A stretch of 64,000 nucleotides of DNA, from assembly GCF_030272615.1 (NCBI RefSeq), contig NC_081412.1, positions 477,685,657-477,749,656 on the forward strand, written 5' to 3'. How positions within the stretch are numbered: the stretch's first letter is position 1; the number at the start of each line of letters is the position of its first letter. The position numbers and the translations under genes are program-made. Below are positions 1 to 10,549 of this stretch, one piece after another. Source of the DNA: Cryptomeria japonica. Taxonomy: Eukaryota; Streptophyta; Pinopsida; Cupressales; Cupressaceae. The notes beneath the pieces were generated by a model. It did not search any database and was not told the origin of the DNA. It worked only from the letters and a program-made list of their open reading frames with translations.

Positions 1-3
1 TAA

Positions 4-2025
4 AGTTTTGAAAAGAAAAAACTGGACACTACAAAGGTCCTACCGACTCCACCAACAAAGAGACCCAACACTAGAGCATTAGTTGCATCACCGAGTAAGA
101 AAAAAAAGAATGTTACTGTTCCCAAGGTAACCAAAACCTACAAGAAATCTACTCGGAGACTCATTCTGGCAAAAGAGTCTAGTGATACAGAATCTGATGA
201 TGCAAACAAATTTCAGATTGTAAAAAGCAAGAAGGTAAATATTCATAGTGTTGAAAAATTTTGTGCCAATCTTAAAGAATATGGTGGATTTGCAGGATTT
301 AGATATGTCAAGTATGAGACTAGGAATAATGATGAGAAGCGACAAATTGAAGAAGATGTCATCTGCACACTTCTAAAGTTTCGGCTAGCTCCATTAGAAC
401 TAGTAAAGTCACTTCCGAGTGAATTGTACTTACATATTGATAATAGGTGGAAATATGCAATGGACTTAGATAAACAAATTAGAGAAAGAAGTCTAGTCCA
501 TCTATTTCCTAATATGTCAGTAGCAGAAATAAAGGAGCATTTGATAACCTACAATTCTAAATTTCTTGTCAAACAGAGAGCCTTAAAATTGATGAATGGG
601 CTATACATTGATGTAGAAAATGAGACAAAAGCAAAGTGGTAGGAAATCTTCAAACTAAAAGATGTCGGTGAACAATCTCAAGTTGAAATTGTTGATGTCA
701 CCGAGCAAGGTCCTGATGCTACCAAGCAAGACCCGACTGACACTATTCAAATTGATGAAGATGTCATGGATACAGAAGCACCAGAGAAGGAAATGATAGA
801 AGGCACTACCTATGCAAAATTGGTATCTAGTGAATCTATGATAGTACAAGTTCAGCCTTATCTGCTAGTCAAGCCACCTGTCTCTACTGAAGCTCCTAAA
901 GATAAAGCATAAGGCATTGAAGGTCACAAGTCTGAAGCAGTAGAAGGTACAACTAAAGATCAAACCTCTCAAGCACCGTCAAGCACTGAAAATGTTACAG
1001 ATGAGACCCCCAGTACCGAGACACCCAAGGACACCACAACGGCTACAGGAATAGACCAAAGTGTTTCCTCTACCAAGCAACCTACCGAGGGTCAACAAGC
1101 CTCACAAGCAATTGTCTTGGTACAACCAACCAAAGGTAAAGAGAAGAAAGTGAAAAAGCATAGTTTTAAAGTTGATTTAACTAAACCGATAGTGTTGCCC
1201 CATGTGGATATTTCAAAATTAAAGGGGCAAGCACTTATTGATTTTGGTGAACTATGCAAAGAAAAGGCCGAACAAGAAAAACAAATGGCCATTCAAAAGA
1301 AGAATAAAGTACTACAGAAGGTGAAAACACTACTAACAGAAATGCTACCATCAACTACAGTGTCAACCGATGCAGCCATCCACATTCAACTGGATGAACT
1401 CCTTAATCAAATAGAAACATCTGGAGTTGATGCATCTGAGTACTTGAGCAAGCTAAAAGATAAAGAGCTTACTTCAAAAATAATAGAAGAGGTACAAAAA
1501 CCTCTAGCTATAGGAAAAGTCAAGCTTGTCAAATTCATTGTTGAGTTGTCCCCTCAACTCAAGCATATTCTTTATTTATTTCAGAAACTTTGTACATTTT
1601 CCTTATTCATTAAAGATATCAAGAATAAAACTGATGCAATTGAGAAAGAGATCACCGATATCTCAACTAAGTTGACCACATAGCCTAATTCAGTTCAGAA
1701 CTTTTATACCAAGCTTCAACAACTCATGGCTCAACAGTTAGAACTTGGAAATGAAGAGCATAAGATTAGGATGGATATAATGACCCTCCAGACATTATTC
1801 CTTCCTCATCTCTCATCAGTTCAAGAACAGATCAACTGAGCTACATGCCTATCAACTACACAAGAGGGAACCACTCTTGATGGCTTAATATCACTATTGG
1901 CTAATATTCAAGCACAAAATTCTTTAATGGAAAGTGTAAAGGATGCACTCTCAGTCGCACTCACCAATGCCCGAAAGAAGTATAAATCCATTTTTGATCA
2001 GTTACCGCCCCCGGATGGAAATTAA
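4..2025 (+). pseudogene. Accessory (env-position) ORF of C1, 5' end outside window
   Basis: One reading frame runs for about 674 codons and is broken only by four stops: TAG 640, TAA 910, TAG 1681 and TGA 1837. It ends at TAA 2023-2025. Each internal stop could arise by one C-to-T change from CAG, CAA or CGA. The product starts with a basic, Lys/Ser/Thr-rich stretch, then a globular part (about 1-640) with the pattern LPSELYLHI...LVHLFPNMSVAEIKEHL. A Thr/Glu/Pro-rich acidic linker (about 650-1110) and a helical, probably coiled-coil, C-terminal third follow. The C2 ORF at 24754-28114 shares the same order and several motifs (YE...IE.D, LY.I, LV.L...S..E). I recognise no enzymatic motif. Function is unknown; its place upstream of the 3' LTR resembles the env-like ORF of some Sireviruses. 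Confidence 0.75.
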
Positions 2026-2343
2026 GTTTTTGATGTTTGTCAAAAAAGGGGAGTAATATACTATATTTAGGGAGTGATACAATTTTGATAATACAGTTTT
2101 GAGTATTGTATAAAGGGGAGTATACCAAGCAGAGTATGCAGAGCAAGCAGAGAGCACACAAGCACAGAACCGAGCATGCAAAATCAGAGTTATGTATAGG
2201 ATAATGATAAGGGGAGTATATCTGAATATACTATTTCATTGACTATTGTATATATTGTCATTTTGCAAAGTATATAGATTTTTGAGTTATGACTTTGAAA
2301 GTAGTTTTTGTGAAACATCTCAACTAATGTTAAAAGGGGAGAT
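2026..2343 (+). other. Spacer with four polypurine-tract-like motifs
   Basis: This gene-free spacer joins the accessory ORF to the 3' LTR. Purine runs AAAAAAGGGGAGTA (near 2042), ATAAAGGGGAGTATA (near 2110), GATAAGGGGAGTATA (near 2206) and AAAAGGGGAGAT (2332-2343) repeat roughly every 70-125 bp. The last one directly abuts the LTR and is the expected plus-strand primer. The others are near copies. Multiple polypurine tracts are a known Sirevirus feature. Confidence 0.75.
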
Positions 2344-3504
2344 TGTTACTACTTATCAAGTTGCCATTAGTTTTATATTCAAAGTCATACTATACATTCT
2401 AGTCGGTTAGTACTACCAAATCATGCAGTCGGTATACACACAGAGAAGTCGGTATGCACAGTCTAGTCAGTTACAGAAGAAAGCAGTTACAGAACACAGT
2501 ATTCACCGAGCTGTCTACCGAGTATCTTTTTGAGACTACCAAGCAGTAAAGATGATACATCGAGTTGATATTCACCGAGTGAAATGTGTTACCAGATACA
2601 TTGAACCTAGACATGCATATGAAAATGTGTTACAAGATCGAGGCACATCTAACCGTTATTACATTGGAAATTGCACCAGAAGATTGTGTATGATTACAAG
2701 GACAATCTAACCAATGAAATATTTTGTATAGTTATTCATTCGAGGAATCTTGTTTGTAAGATCAAAGTAATGAATTGGATCACCATTTTAAGAGATCTAT
2801 TTATACAACATGAGTTAAGAGCAAGGTGTGTGCATGTATGTATGAAGGAAGACTGTTACAGAGACACAGAGGTCACCAAGAAGGTTTTTAGAGAACAGTC
2901 AAAGAACAGAGTAAACAGAAGGGTTTACCGAGTTACTATATGGGTTACTGAGGTATGCTATAAGCAAGGTAATCTTAATCTAAGCACATAGAATCTGCTA
3001 TAACATTTCAGATGTAAAGATGCAGATATTTGTAATGATTTTATTGTAATATTATGAAGTTGAAAGAGAAACCTTTAACAGGGTAAAAGACTCTAACCAA
3101 GTCTATAAATTGTAAAGCCTCTAACCAGGTGCAACATTCAGAATAAATGTTGTAAAATCATCTAGCAAGGTAGATCTAACAGATCTTGATACTCCTAATA
3201 GGGTAAGCTATCAGAAATAGCTAAATGCAGCTCTAACCGAGCATTCTTTGTTATTGCAGTAGTGAAGTTGTGGGTGCCATCCCCACCACAGTTTTTCTCT
3301 CTAACCAAGAGTTTCTGCGTAACCAAAATATGTGTGTTATGGAGTGAATCATGTATGATTGTTACCTATTTGTTTTAACTTTATTTTATGTTACTGCACT
3401 ATTTGGTTTATGCATAACAGTAAAGTTATTATTCAAGAAAAGTTTTGAAGTACTGATTCACCCCTCCCCTCTTAGTACATTAGCTTTCTATATTGGGCCT
3501 AACA
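2344..3504 (+). repeat. C1 3' LTR
   Basis: The LTR is 1161 bp, begins TGTTACTACT after the polypurine tract and ends GGGCCTAACA. Its length is close to the 1163 and 1129 bp LTRs of C2. Both families end with a pyrimidine-rich stretch of the type ATTCACCCCTCCC about 50 bp before the terminus. A TATA-like CTATAAATTG lies near 3101 with the repeated phrase CTCTAACCAAG/AGG behind it. The word ACCGAG, or its complement CTCGGT/GTCGGT, recurs many times. Confidence 0.8.
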
Positions 3505-4009
3505 TAAGGAACTCTAACTCTATAGTAGTTTAGGTTGTTGTTCATTATGATTTACTCTTAGTAGTGAGCTTTTAAGGATAGGTTTCATTTTAGCATATTT
3601 AATTTTATTAGTTTAATAACAATAAATTTGCAGCCACTAATGTGTCAAATAACTAGTCAACCTACAACCACTACTGTGTAGTTAGATTTGTTTCCAAGAT
3701 TGTTATCTTTTCAATTTAGTTTATTGCTTTCAATTAATTTGATACACAATTGATAGAACAACCTAGAATACTTCTCTAAAACATATACAATGTAGACATC
3801 ATCAAAGAAGACATGTCTCTAGTTGATCATCAAATGATCCTTTGCTTAGGACATTAGGTTACCCCATTGGGCACTCCAAATGGGATGACTGCATGATATA
3901 TTGCATGAACCTTCTTATGTATATAGTAGAGACCAATTACATCTGTTTGTTTGTGTAGCACTAGAAGCTCTAATATGATTGTACATTTTTTGCTAGATGA
4001 ACTTGGATT
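3505..4009. other. Unassigned AT-rich sequence, possible gypsy remnant
   Basis: No gene is supported. The words TGCAGCCACT and CTACAACCACTACT near 3631-3675 resemble the word that recurs throughout the Athila element A, so this may be decayed Athila sequence in continuity with the minus-strand RT fragment. The reverse strand around 3780-4000 gives scattered RT/RNase H-like residues that I could not align. Confidence 0.3.
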
Positions 4010-5060
4010 CCATTGTGTGAGATAAAATGTCCAAGAATAACTCCCTCCTCCATCATCATAAAATATTTTGTATTGCTAAGAAAGAGATTGTTTTCTTGAC
4101 ACCATTGAAGTACCTTTTTCTATATTTTCTAATGCTTCCTCATAATTGTTACAATAGGTTATGAAATCGTCCATATATATTTTCATCGTATCATGAGAAA
4201 TGTATGAGAAGATACTTAAGACAACTCTTTGAAATGTAGTTGGTATGTTACATAGTCCAACTGGAAGCACTAAATAGGCATATGTCCCCCATGGAAATGT
4301 GAAAGTGGTCGTGCCTTGATCTCCAGGAGCTATTTTTATCTGATTGTATCCACTGAATCTATCTAAAAGGGGGAAATACCTTTTTCCAACCAATGAATCC
4401 AAGACTTGATCAATAAATGGCAATGGAAAGAGATCTTTTCTTGTGGTTGCATTTAGTTCTATGTAGTCTACACACACTCACCACTTGCCTCCATTCTTAG
4501 GCACAATTACCAAGTGTGATACACATTCACTAACTAATATGAGGTATATGAATCACCAATCAAGGAGCTTTTTTAGTTTAGTCTTTACTATGTCTCAGAG
4601 TGTTGGATTCATTCGCCTCTATGGTTGCCTCACTGGCCTACAACCTTCATTAATATATATTCTATGAATGCATAAAATTGCACTAATGCCCTTCATATCA
4701 TGATAATCCCATGCAAATTTTGAAGTATAGTCTTGTAGCATTTGCAACAAGCTATCACATTATTTCATTGTCAATTCAATGTTGATATTAAGTGTCCTAC
4801 CTAGAGACACTTCTATTGGAGTAGCAGTTGTCATGACTACGACAATGTCTAATCCTAAAATATTAAAACTACAAGCATGAGGCAGGACATCATAAAACAT
4901 ATGTGAAGTAGATGGATCTTCTCTAGCTATCAAGATGTGAAGTGGACAAGCTAAATAGGATATGAACTCCTCTAGCTATGGATTCAAATCATAAGAATTA
5001 TGCATGAGTTGAGAAAGAACAACATCCTCATCTTGTATTTCCATCATAGTCATCCTTTTT
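4010..5060 (-). pseudogene. Ty3/gypsy (Athila-like) reverse transcriptase fragment
   Basis: Reading the minus strand from about 5060 down gives the linker before RT (FAWDYHDMKGI near 4700), then a CHRIY...EGCRPVRQP segment. The RT fingers follow with VPKNGGKW, then the fully open stretch 4477-4076 with CVDYIELNATTRKD, FPLPFIDQVLDSL, FSGYNQI and the catalytic box YMDDF. It ends with MMMEEGVILGH. The residue pattern closely follows the RT of element A (53400-54000), so it belongs to the same Athila-like group. Stops interrupt the flanks, for example TGA in place of Arg after GGKW. No LTR or integrase belonging to this copy is visible; it is a truncated relic. Confidence 0.85.
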
Positions 5061-5252
5061 ATTGTCATGAGATTCTTCAAGGAGTATTGCTTTTTGTTGG
5101 TGTATTTAAGGCATTTTACCTTCGTTTATTCTTTCCTGGGTCCTAATTACACTTTACTTAATCTTACTTAGGGAATTGCATAGGAGTAGTTGGACCATCT
5201 CCACTTTATGTGGACATATCACTTTATCATATCCACCTTTTGTGGTTGCACT

Positions 5253-6540
5253 TGTAGATGTCTAGAATTAATTAAATTAATATTTAATTAATTTAAGACT
5301 TTCCACATAATTAATTAATTTAATTATGTTGATCTCTTTCTTCTTAAGGTAAATTTAATTAAATTTAATTAATCTTGTCACTATATTCCTATAATTAATT
5401 TATGAATAAATTGATTATTTTTAGGCTATTCTTCTAAAGTCATTTTAAAACATTATTTCTTATAAACCTCTATTAGTTAATTAATTTTAATTAACTAAGA
5501 TAACCATGTGATCCCTACAAATCAATTTTTTTAATCCTATCATCCAGCCTAATTAATCACTCCCTAATCATGCTTATCAATATCCTCTAATTTTATATTC
5601 ATCCACTCATTATCTCTCCTCATGTCACATCCTCCTAACTTTCCCACTTGCACTCTAATCCCTCATTAACCCACCTAATCAGTACCCTTAATCATTTTCA
5701 CATCCCTAATCACCCTGATTAGGGATGGGCCAACTCTTTGCCATAAATGGCTTGTCCCCTTCACCTTCCAAATCTTAAATCCTACCAACTTTTTCTCTTA
5801 CAAGGAATGTCAAGTCTTTGCACATTCCCATGCCCCTCTTCCCAAGGAATTTTTAATTTCTTTTCTCATTTAGTCTTCCCACACATCTCTTATTTTTTAG
5901 TTTTAAATTCCTCCTCCCTTCCCCCAAGGAATTTAATATTCCTTTTCCCTTCCCAATGTACTTGGGCAACTCTTACCCATATACCTTGAGGGGCGTGGAG
6001 ACAAGAAATGCCTTTATGACATATCTCTTGGATCCCACACCTTGTCCTCTCAATCATTTCTCACTTTCTTTCAATTTCAACCCTTCATTTCAAATCGATC
6101 TTGGACCTCCATTTTGGCCTCCTCCAATCTATAAATTGGAGTCTCTTCCCTTCTCAAATCATCCACCCTTTGAGTATAGTTATGTTGTTTCATTGAGAGC
6201 CAAAATCATCCATTACATCCTCACAATGCCCAATTCATGCCAAACATAGCCAAATCCATTCATCTCAATCATCTTCTTAGTCACTCCCTTGTTGTATAGT
6301 GGAGATTAATCCACAAATCATCCTTGAAGAGAAAATCAAATTAAGTGGAGTTAGGGTGCATTCTCCACTTCATCCTGCTCAATCAGAGGAAGAGTGAAGA
6401 ACTAAGGTATAATGGTTGATTTATGCATTTGAATGCTTTTATTTAAGTTTTTATGTGATTTATGCACTTGATCATTAGCTTTAATTTTTCCCCTCTTCAT
6501 TGTGGGAGACCAAGTCCCTATCATTTAATGTTTTTTTGTT
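5253..6540 (+). repeat. Left copy of the Y-family LTR (right end not resolved)
   Basis: The first 700 or so bases repeat, with scattered substitutions and small indels, at 63418-64000, where the copy begins right after a polypurine tract. This fixes the LTR start at TGTAGATGTC. The first part is rich in TTAATTAATT, followed by pyrimidine-rich sequence. A TATA box lies at 6130. The LTR 3' end and primer-binding site were not recognised, so 6540 is only where I stop seeing LTR-like sequence; it may run further. Confidence 0.65.
6130..6137 (+). promoter_or_regulatory. TATA box of the Y-family LTR
   Basis: TATAAATT lies in the context CTATAAATTGG, about 880 bp inside the LTR, in front of a short pyrimidine-rich leader. 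This is the usual U3/R arrangement. Supported only by motif and position. Confidence 0.45.
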
Positions 6541-8799
6541 ATTTTTAGATTTTTTCTCGTAGGCCACAGATCGACGTCTCCAACTATGTTTCGGTGCTAG
6601 CGTCTCTGATTCAGCTTCTCCGCACAAGTAGAATAGCGTTTCCATTTAAATATTTTCTTGCCTAATCTTTCTCTTGTAGGAAATTTGAATCGTCATCTCC
6701 ACATATCAAAATGACGTCTCCATTACTGATTGTTTTATAATTATTTTATGTATTTTTTAGTTTTGAAATCTTTCATAAAATTAAAAAAAATAATCCATAT
6801 ATTAACCTAAAAAACCAAAAATAACATTCGATTTGCTTAATTTTCATTACAATAAGCTAGTATTAAGGTCTTTTTATCAAAAATCTATTTATTATTCAAT
6901 CTATTTAGCTTACTTTTTTAAGAAACTGTGCTTTAGCATCTACTCAAATGCCAATGTCTATGCACAAAATTGATGTCTTCGCCTTTCTATTTTCCTACCT
7001 TCTATCAGTATTTGAATTTTTGAAAATTTTGAATCTAATTATTTTTGTGTGAAAGCTGAATTGGCATCTTTGTTGGGCTACATCAACATCTTCGCTTAGG
7101 TAAAATTCCTATCCACTTTTAAATTTTGGATTTTTGAATCTACAGACTAATTTTCTTTGTGTAGGACATAAATCAACATCTTTACAGATGTCGGCATCTA
7201 CGCCTACACTTTGGCATTTGTGCTATAAGAATTTTCATTTGGTTTTTTGCTAACATTGTTTTGTTTTTACAACTTTCCCACATGACCAAGACTTAGAATT
7301 AGACTACTAATAATCTTTCGCAGGATATTTGTTGAAGATCTTAATCTTTTTTCCACTAGTATAGATTTGATTTTCATTCATTAGAGTAGAAAACATATTT
7401 CTTGTAGTTAAAAACAATGAGTATCTTTTGTGTTTGGTGTGCTTGCACTTGTGTATGGTGGACCCACCGTTACACCAAGTATCCTCTCCCCTCGCCTTCG
7501 TGGACCTTGGGTGTAAGAGAAAGGTGATTAACAACACCTGACTTTTTATTTTTGAATAGAGAATCACCTCTTGGAAGCGTCATCACCTGAAGGGAGTGCT
7601 TCAAAATTGAGGTACATTGGGGATATCATCTCTCTCGGCAGGATCTCGAGCAGTGTTTTTCAAGCCACTATATAAATCTATTGGTCAAGTGGTTGGAGTG
7701 TTGATTGAATTTGACATATGTGGAGGCATTATCTATATTGATAAGATCAATTAGAACCTTAAGTGGCTTCCTTCTAGAATCCATCATTGGACTGGGATCC
7801 CTCAGAAACATACTAGACAACTTGTAGTTGCCAAAATCTCATTTGCTTGTTGGTGTAGGAGGTCGGACCTCCAAAGCCACCCCACACATATCATTCAGAG
7901 TAGAGATAGATTTCCCATGGTGCATAATATCTCCAAATATTTGAGGTAAGAGATTTTGGTATGCATGAGAAGTGAGTGTCATGGAGGGGAGCCAATGCTA
8001 CCAGGTCTTTATCAATCCGCTTTGTCTAGGTATATCGAAGAAATCCAAGTGGGGATCAATAAGTAGAATCCACTTTCCAACCTAAGTTGTATGCATTGTG
8101 TGTCTTCATTGTGCAACCCAGTAAAATTTTGTAACATAGAGCTAATCTAGACCCTCCTCATTTTACACTTATTGGAAGCGTTCCCTTGGCCAATGTGTTT
8201 GTCACTATTTGATATTTCTTTCTAAGAGTAGAGACAAAATCCGAAATTTTCCAAATTTTCATCTAAAATTATCAAACCTGAGTTTCAACATCTCTGCTTA
8301 AGAAGTAGTGTCTCTGCCTCTATTTTGGTATCTCCACCACTGAGGATCAACATCTCCATTTCTAAGGATCAGCATCTCCAATTATGTTTTAGCATCTCTA
8401 CCCCAATCAAAAATCTAACCAATTTCACTCATGCACCATAAGCCCAAGTCACTTAAGCATCCTAATAAGTCCATCTACTGCCAACTAAAGAAGAAGAAGC
8501 CAAGTTATAAACAAACCCTCAAAAATAGTAAGTTCTTATGCACCAACCACAAACTCTTGCTGAAACACTATTTTCACGATTATCTACACGGTTATGGAAA
8601 TGAGTTTGATGAAGAACCTTTGAGATCCTATGCTTTCCATCAAAGATCAAGATTATCCCAATCCCTTAATAAAAGTGGTTGCATCCCATTGTCCAACTTG
8701 CCTCTACCAAAAATCACTTATTGAGTCATTTCCCATCTAAGGTAGCCATCATCCCATCTCTTTTCTTCAATCCATCTTCTTCCATTATGGTATTCTCGA
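6541..8799 (+). other. Non-coding part of Y with a scattered CATCTC/GTCTCC word
   Basis: No gene is supported. The octamer family GACGTCTCC, CATCTCCA, CATCTTCG, CATCTACG recurs at least a dozen times at 6570-7210 and again at 8283-8405, separated by a stretch without it. A TATA-like CACTATATAAATC sits near 7660. Probably LTR or leader sequence of Y. X begins at about 8800. Confidence 0.45.
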
Positions 8800-8948
8800 T
8801 TTTAGCATTGTGAAAATCTAAGGATACCCCACAATTTTTTCCCCATTTATGGTTTTAATGCTCTATGCATGCTTTACGAGACATCATTGTCATCATAAGC
8901 ATGTTTTTCCTCTTGGTTGTTCCCTTTTTCACACTAAGTGTGAAATTC

Positions 8949-10128
8949 AGGTACAAATCGGGTTTGTAAACCCGATTTACACCTAGTATGCTTTTTAGGT
9001 GCAAATCAAGTTTATAAAATTTATTTACACCTCATCCTTCCTTTTTCTCCCAAAGTGAAAATCGGGTTTGTTAACCCGAGGTGCACCTTGGCAAGTGCAA
9101 ATTGGGTTTAATCTACACCTATTAATGACACTTGATTTATTAAATGCCCCTTTGTTTAATCTGATTGGGAGTCTTTTACCTTAGTTTTTAATCTCTTTTC
9201 CTTGTATTTCCATCCTCATTTTTCATTCCAAATTGGTCAGAGCTCATGGGAAAAGACTTTCGGGTTAGATTCAAAGTCTTCCCTAATTTTTGGGTATGTG
9301 TTTTTTTGCCACTATTCATCCTATTAGGGTTTCATAACCCTTTTTATTTTGAATGAACAATATTTTCAAATGTATTTTATTCCCTTTCGATTCGCATGGG
9401 TTTTACCACATTTTTATAGTGGTGTCATGCGGGTTCATTGGTCTGAATGAAACCATAATTGTGATGTTGTTCGGGACAATAGACTCGGGCAACACTCATT
9501 CTTTCATGCCCTTGTGTTTGTTATCGGTTTTGTATCTCCCCAAACATGGTGAGTTGCAAGTCCTTGGACCCGAGCTCCACCAAGTTTGGTGGAGTTCGAG
9601 TTCAATGACTCACACTCCACCATTTTATACTGCATTATCTTTCCCTTTTGTGGGGTAGGGTGGGGCCATAGGCTTTCCACACACCATAATTCATAGTGGT
9701 GTGTGGCATTTTTGTGACCCCCGCCCTACACCATGACTGTGTTTTACTTTGCTCACTACACTATTATTAGCGGTGTTTGGTGGGGCCATAAGCCCATCAT
9801 TCACCAAGGCTTAGTGTATGGCGGATGTACAACCTTTCCAAACACCAATACATCATTATGCTTTCCTTTAGGTGTAAGGCGGGGTTGTAAAGCCCTCCCA
9901 CACCAATCTTCTAGGTTGTTAAGGTGTGTGGTGGGTTTACAAGCCTACCTTACACCTTGATTTTCTATTTTCTCTTTCCCATGGTGTATGGTGGGGATAT
10001 AATCCTACCTTCCACCTTGATTTGTTTTAAGATCTTTCTTAAGTGTAATTCTAGTTTATAAACCTGAATTACATTTGTTTTCTCTTTTTCCTAAGTGTAA
10101 TTTGGGTTTATAAACTCGAATTACACCT
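8949..10128 (+). repeat. Array of imperfect palindromes (left copy)
   Basis: At least eight inverted repeats of about 34-38 bp follow one another. Clear ones are at 8949-8984 (arms 17 nt, 15 pairs, loop GT), 8997-9032, 9063-9078, 9871-9904, 9921-9958, 9981-10018, 10041-10076 and 10093-10128. The commonest form is AGGTGYAAATYGGGTTT, a 2-nt loop, then its complement. The same array stands at 33277-34402. Overlapping short open frames here (for example 9353-9658) are not credible genes. Confidence 0.8.
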
Positions 10129-10549
10129 TTTAGTCACAGTTTCTCATGAGTGTATTTTTGGCTTATTGCATTTATTGTACACACATAAATGGGGTTTTTA
10201 AGCTTAATTTACCTCAACACTACCAAGATACAATGATAATTTTAGAAACCCTAATGGCCTCAAATGCATTTCTTTCAAGATATTGTTCAATTCAAAGTGA
10301 ATAGGATGATTGATCAAGTTGCACTTCTACATTATTGATGTTGTTTCCTGTCATAGTCTTGCCATTATACAAATGACAGAAGCTTCTCTGAGCAAAAAGG
10401 CGATGAATTTCAAGAAATAGGACCCCCATTTGGTCTTCCCACCTTCTTCAGTCACATCAAACATAGATCATATAAGGTATACAGAGATAGTTCAAGTTGA
10501 CCTATCATAATTTTTAAAGAGGGTTGAGCAACCTCCATCATATTAGAAA

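Larger units (their letters stand above)
1..3504 (+). mobile_element. C1: 3' part of a Ty1/copia (Sirevirus-like) retrotransposon
   Basis: The order is accessory ORF, several purine tracts of the type AAGGGGAG, then an LTR of about 1.16 kb with TG...CA ends. The left part, where gag, pol or the 5' LTR would be, lies outside the window. The junction AAAAGGGGAGAT followed by TGTTACTACT at 2344 is the usual polypurine tract/3' LTR border of plant copia elements. Multiple purine tracts and an extra ORF upstream of the 3' LTR are hallmarks reported for Sireviruses; that lineage call is inference because no RT is visible. The right end sits next to a minus-strand gypsy fragment, so C1 probably inserted into older retroelement sequence. 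The target duplication cannot be checked here. Confidence 0.8.

Noticed and set aside
3780-4009. Possible further RT or RNase H residues on the minus strand, including a DDVYI-like box
   Set aside because: The pieces fall in different frames and do not align convincingly; only the part above 4010 is supported.
5253-8799. PBS of Y after the left LTR
   Set aside because: I looked for the tRNA-Asp, tRNA-Arg and iMet type sites before the gag start (also at 38161-38724) and found none that I trust.
9353-9960. Open frames in the hairpin array
   Set aside because: They overlap palindromes, differ between the two copies of the array and show no family pattern.
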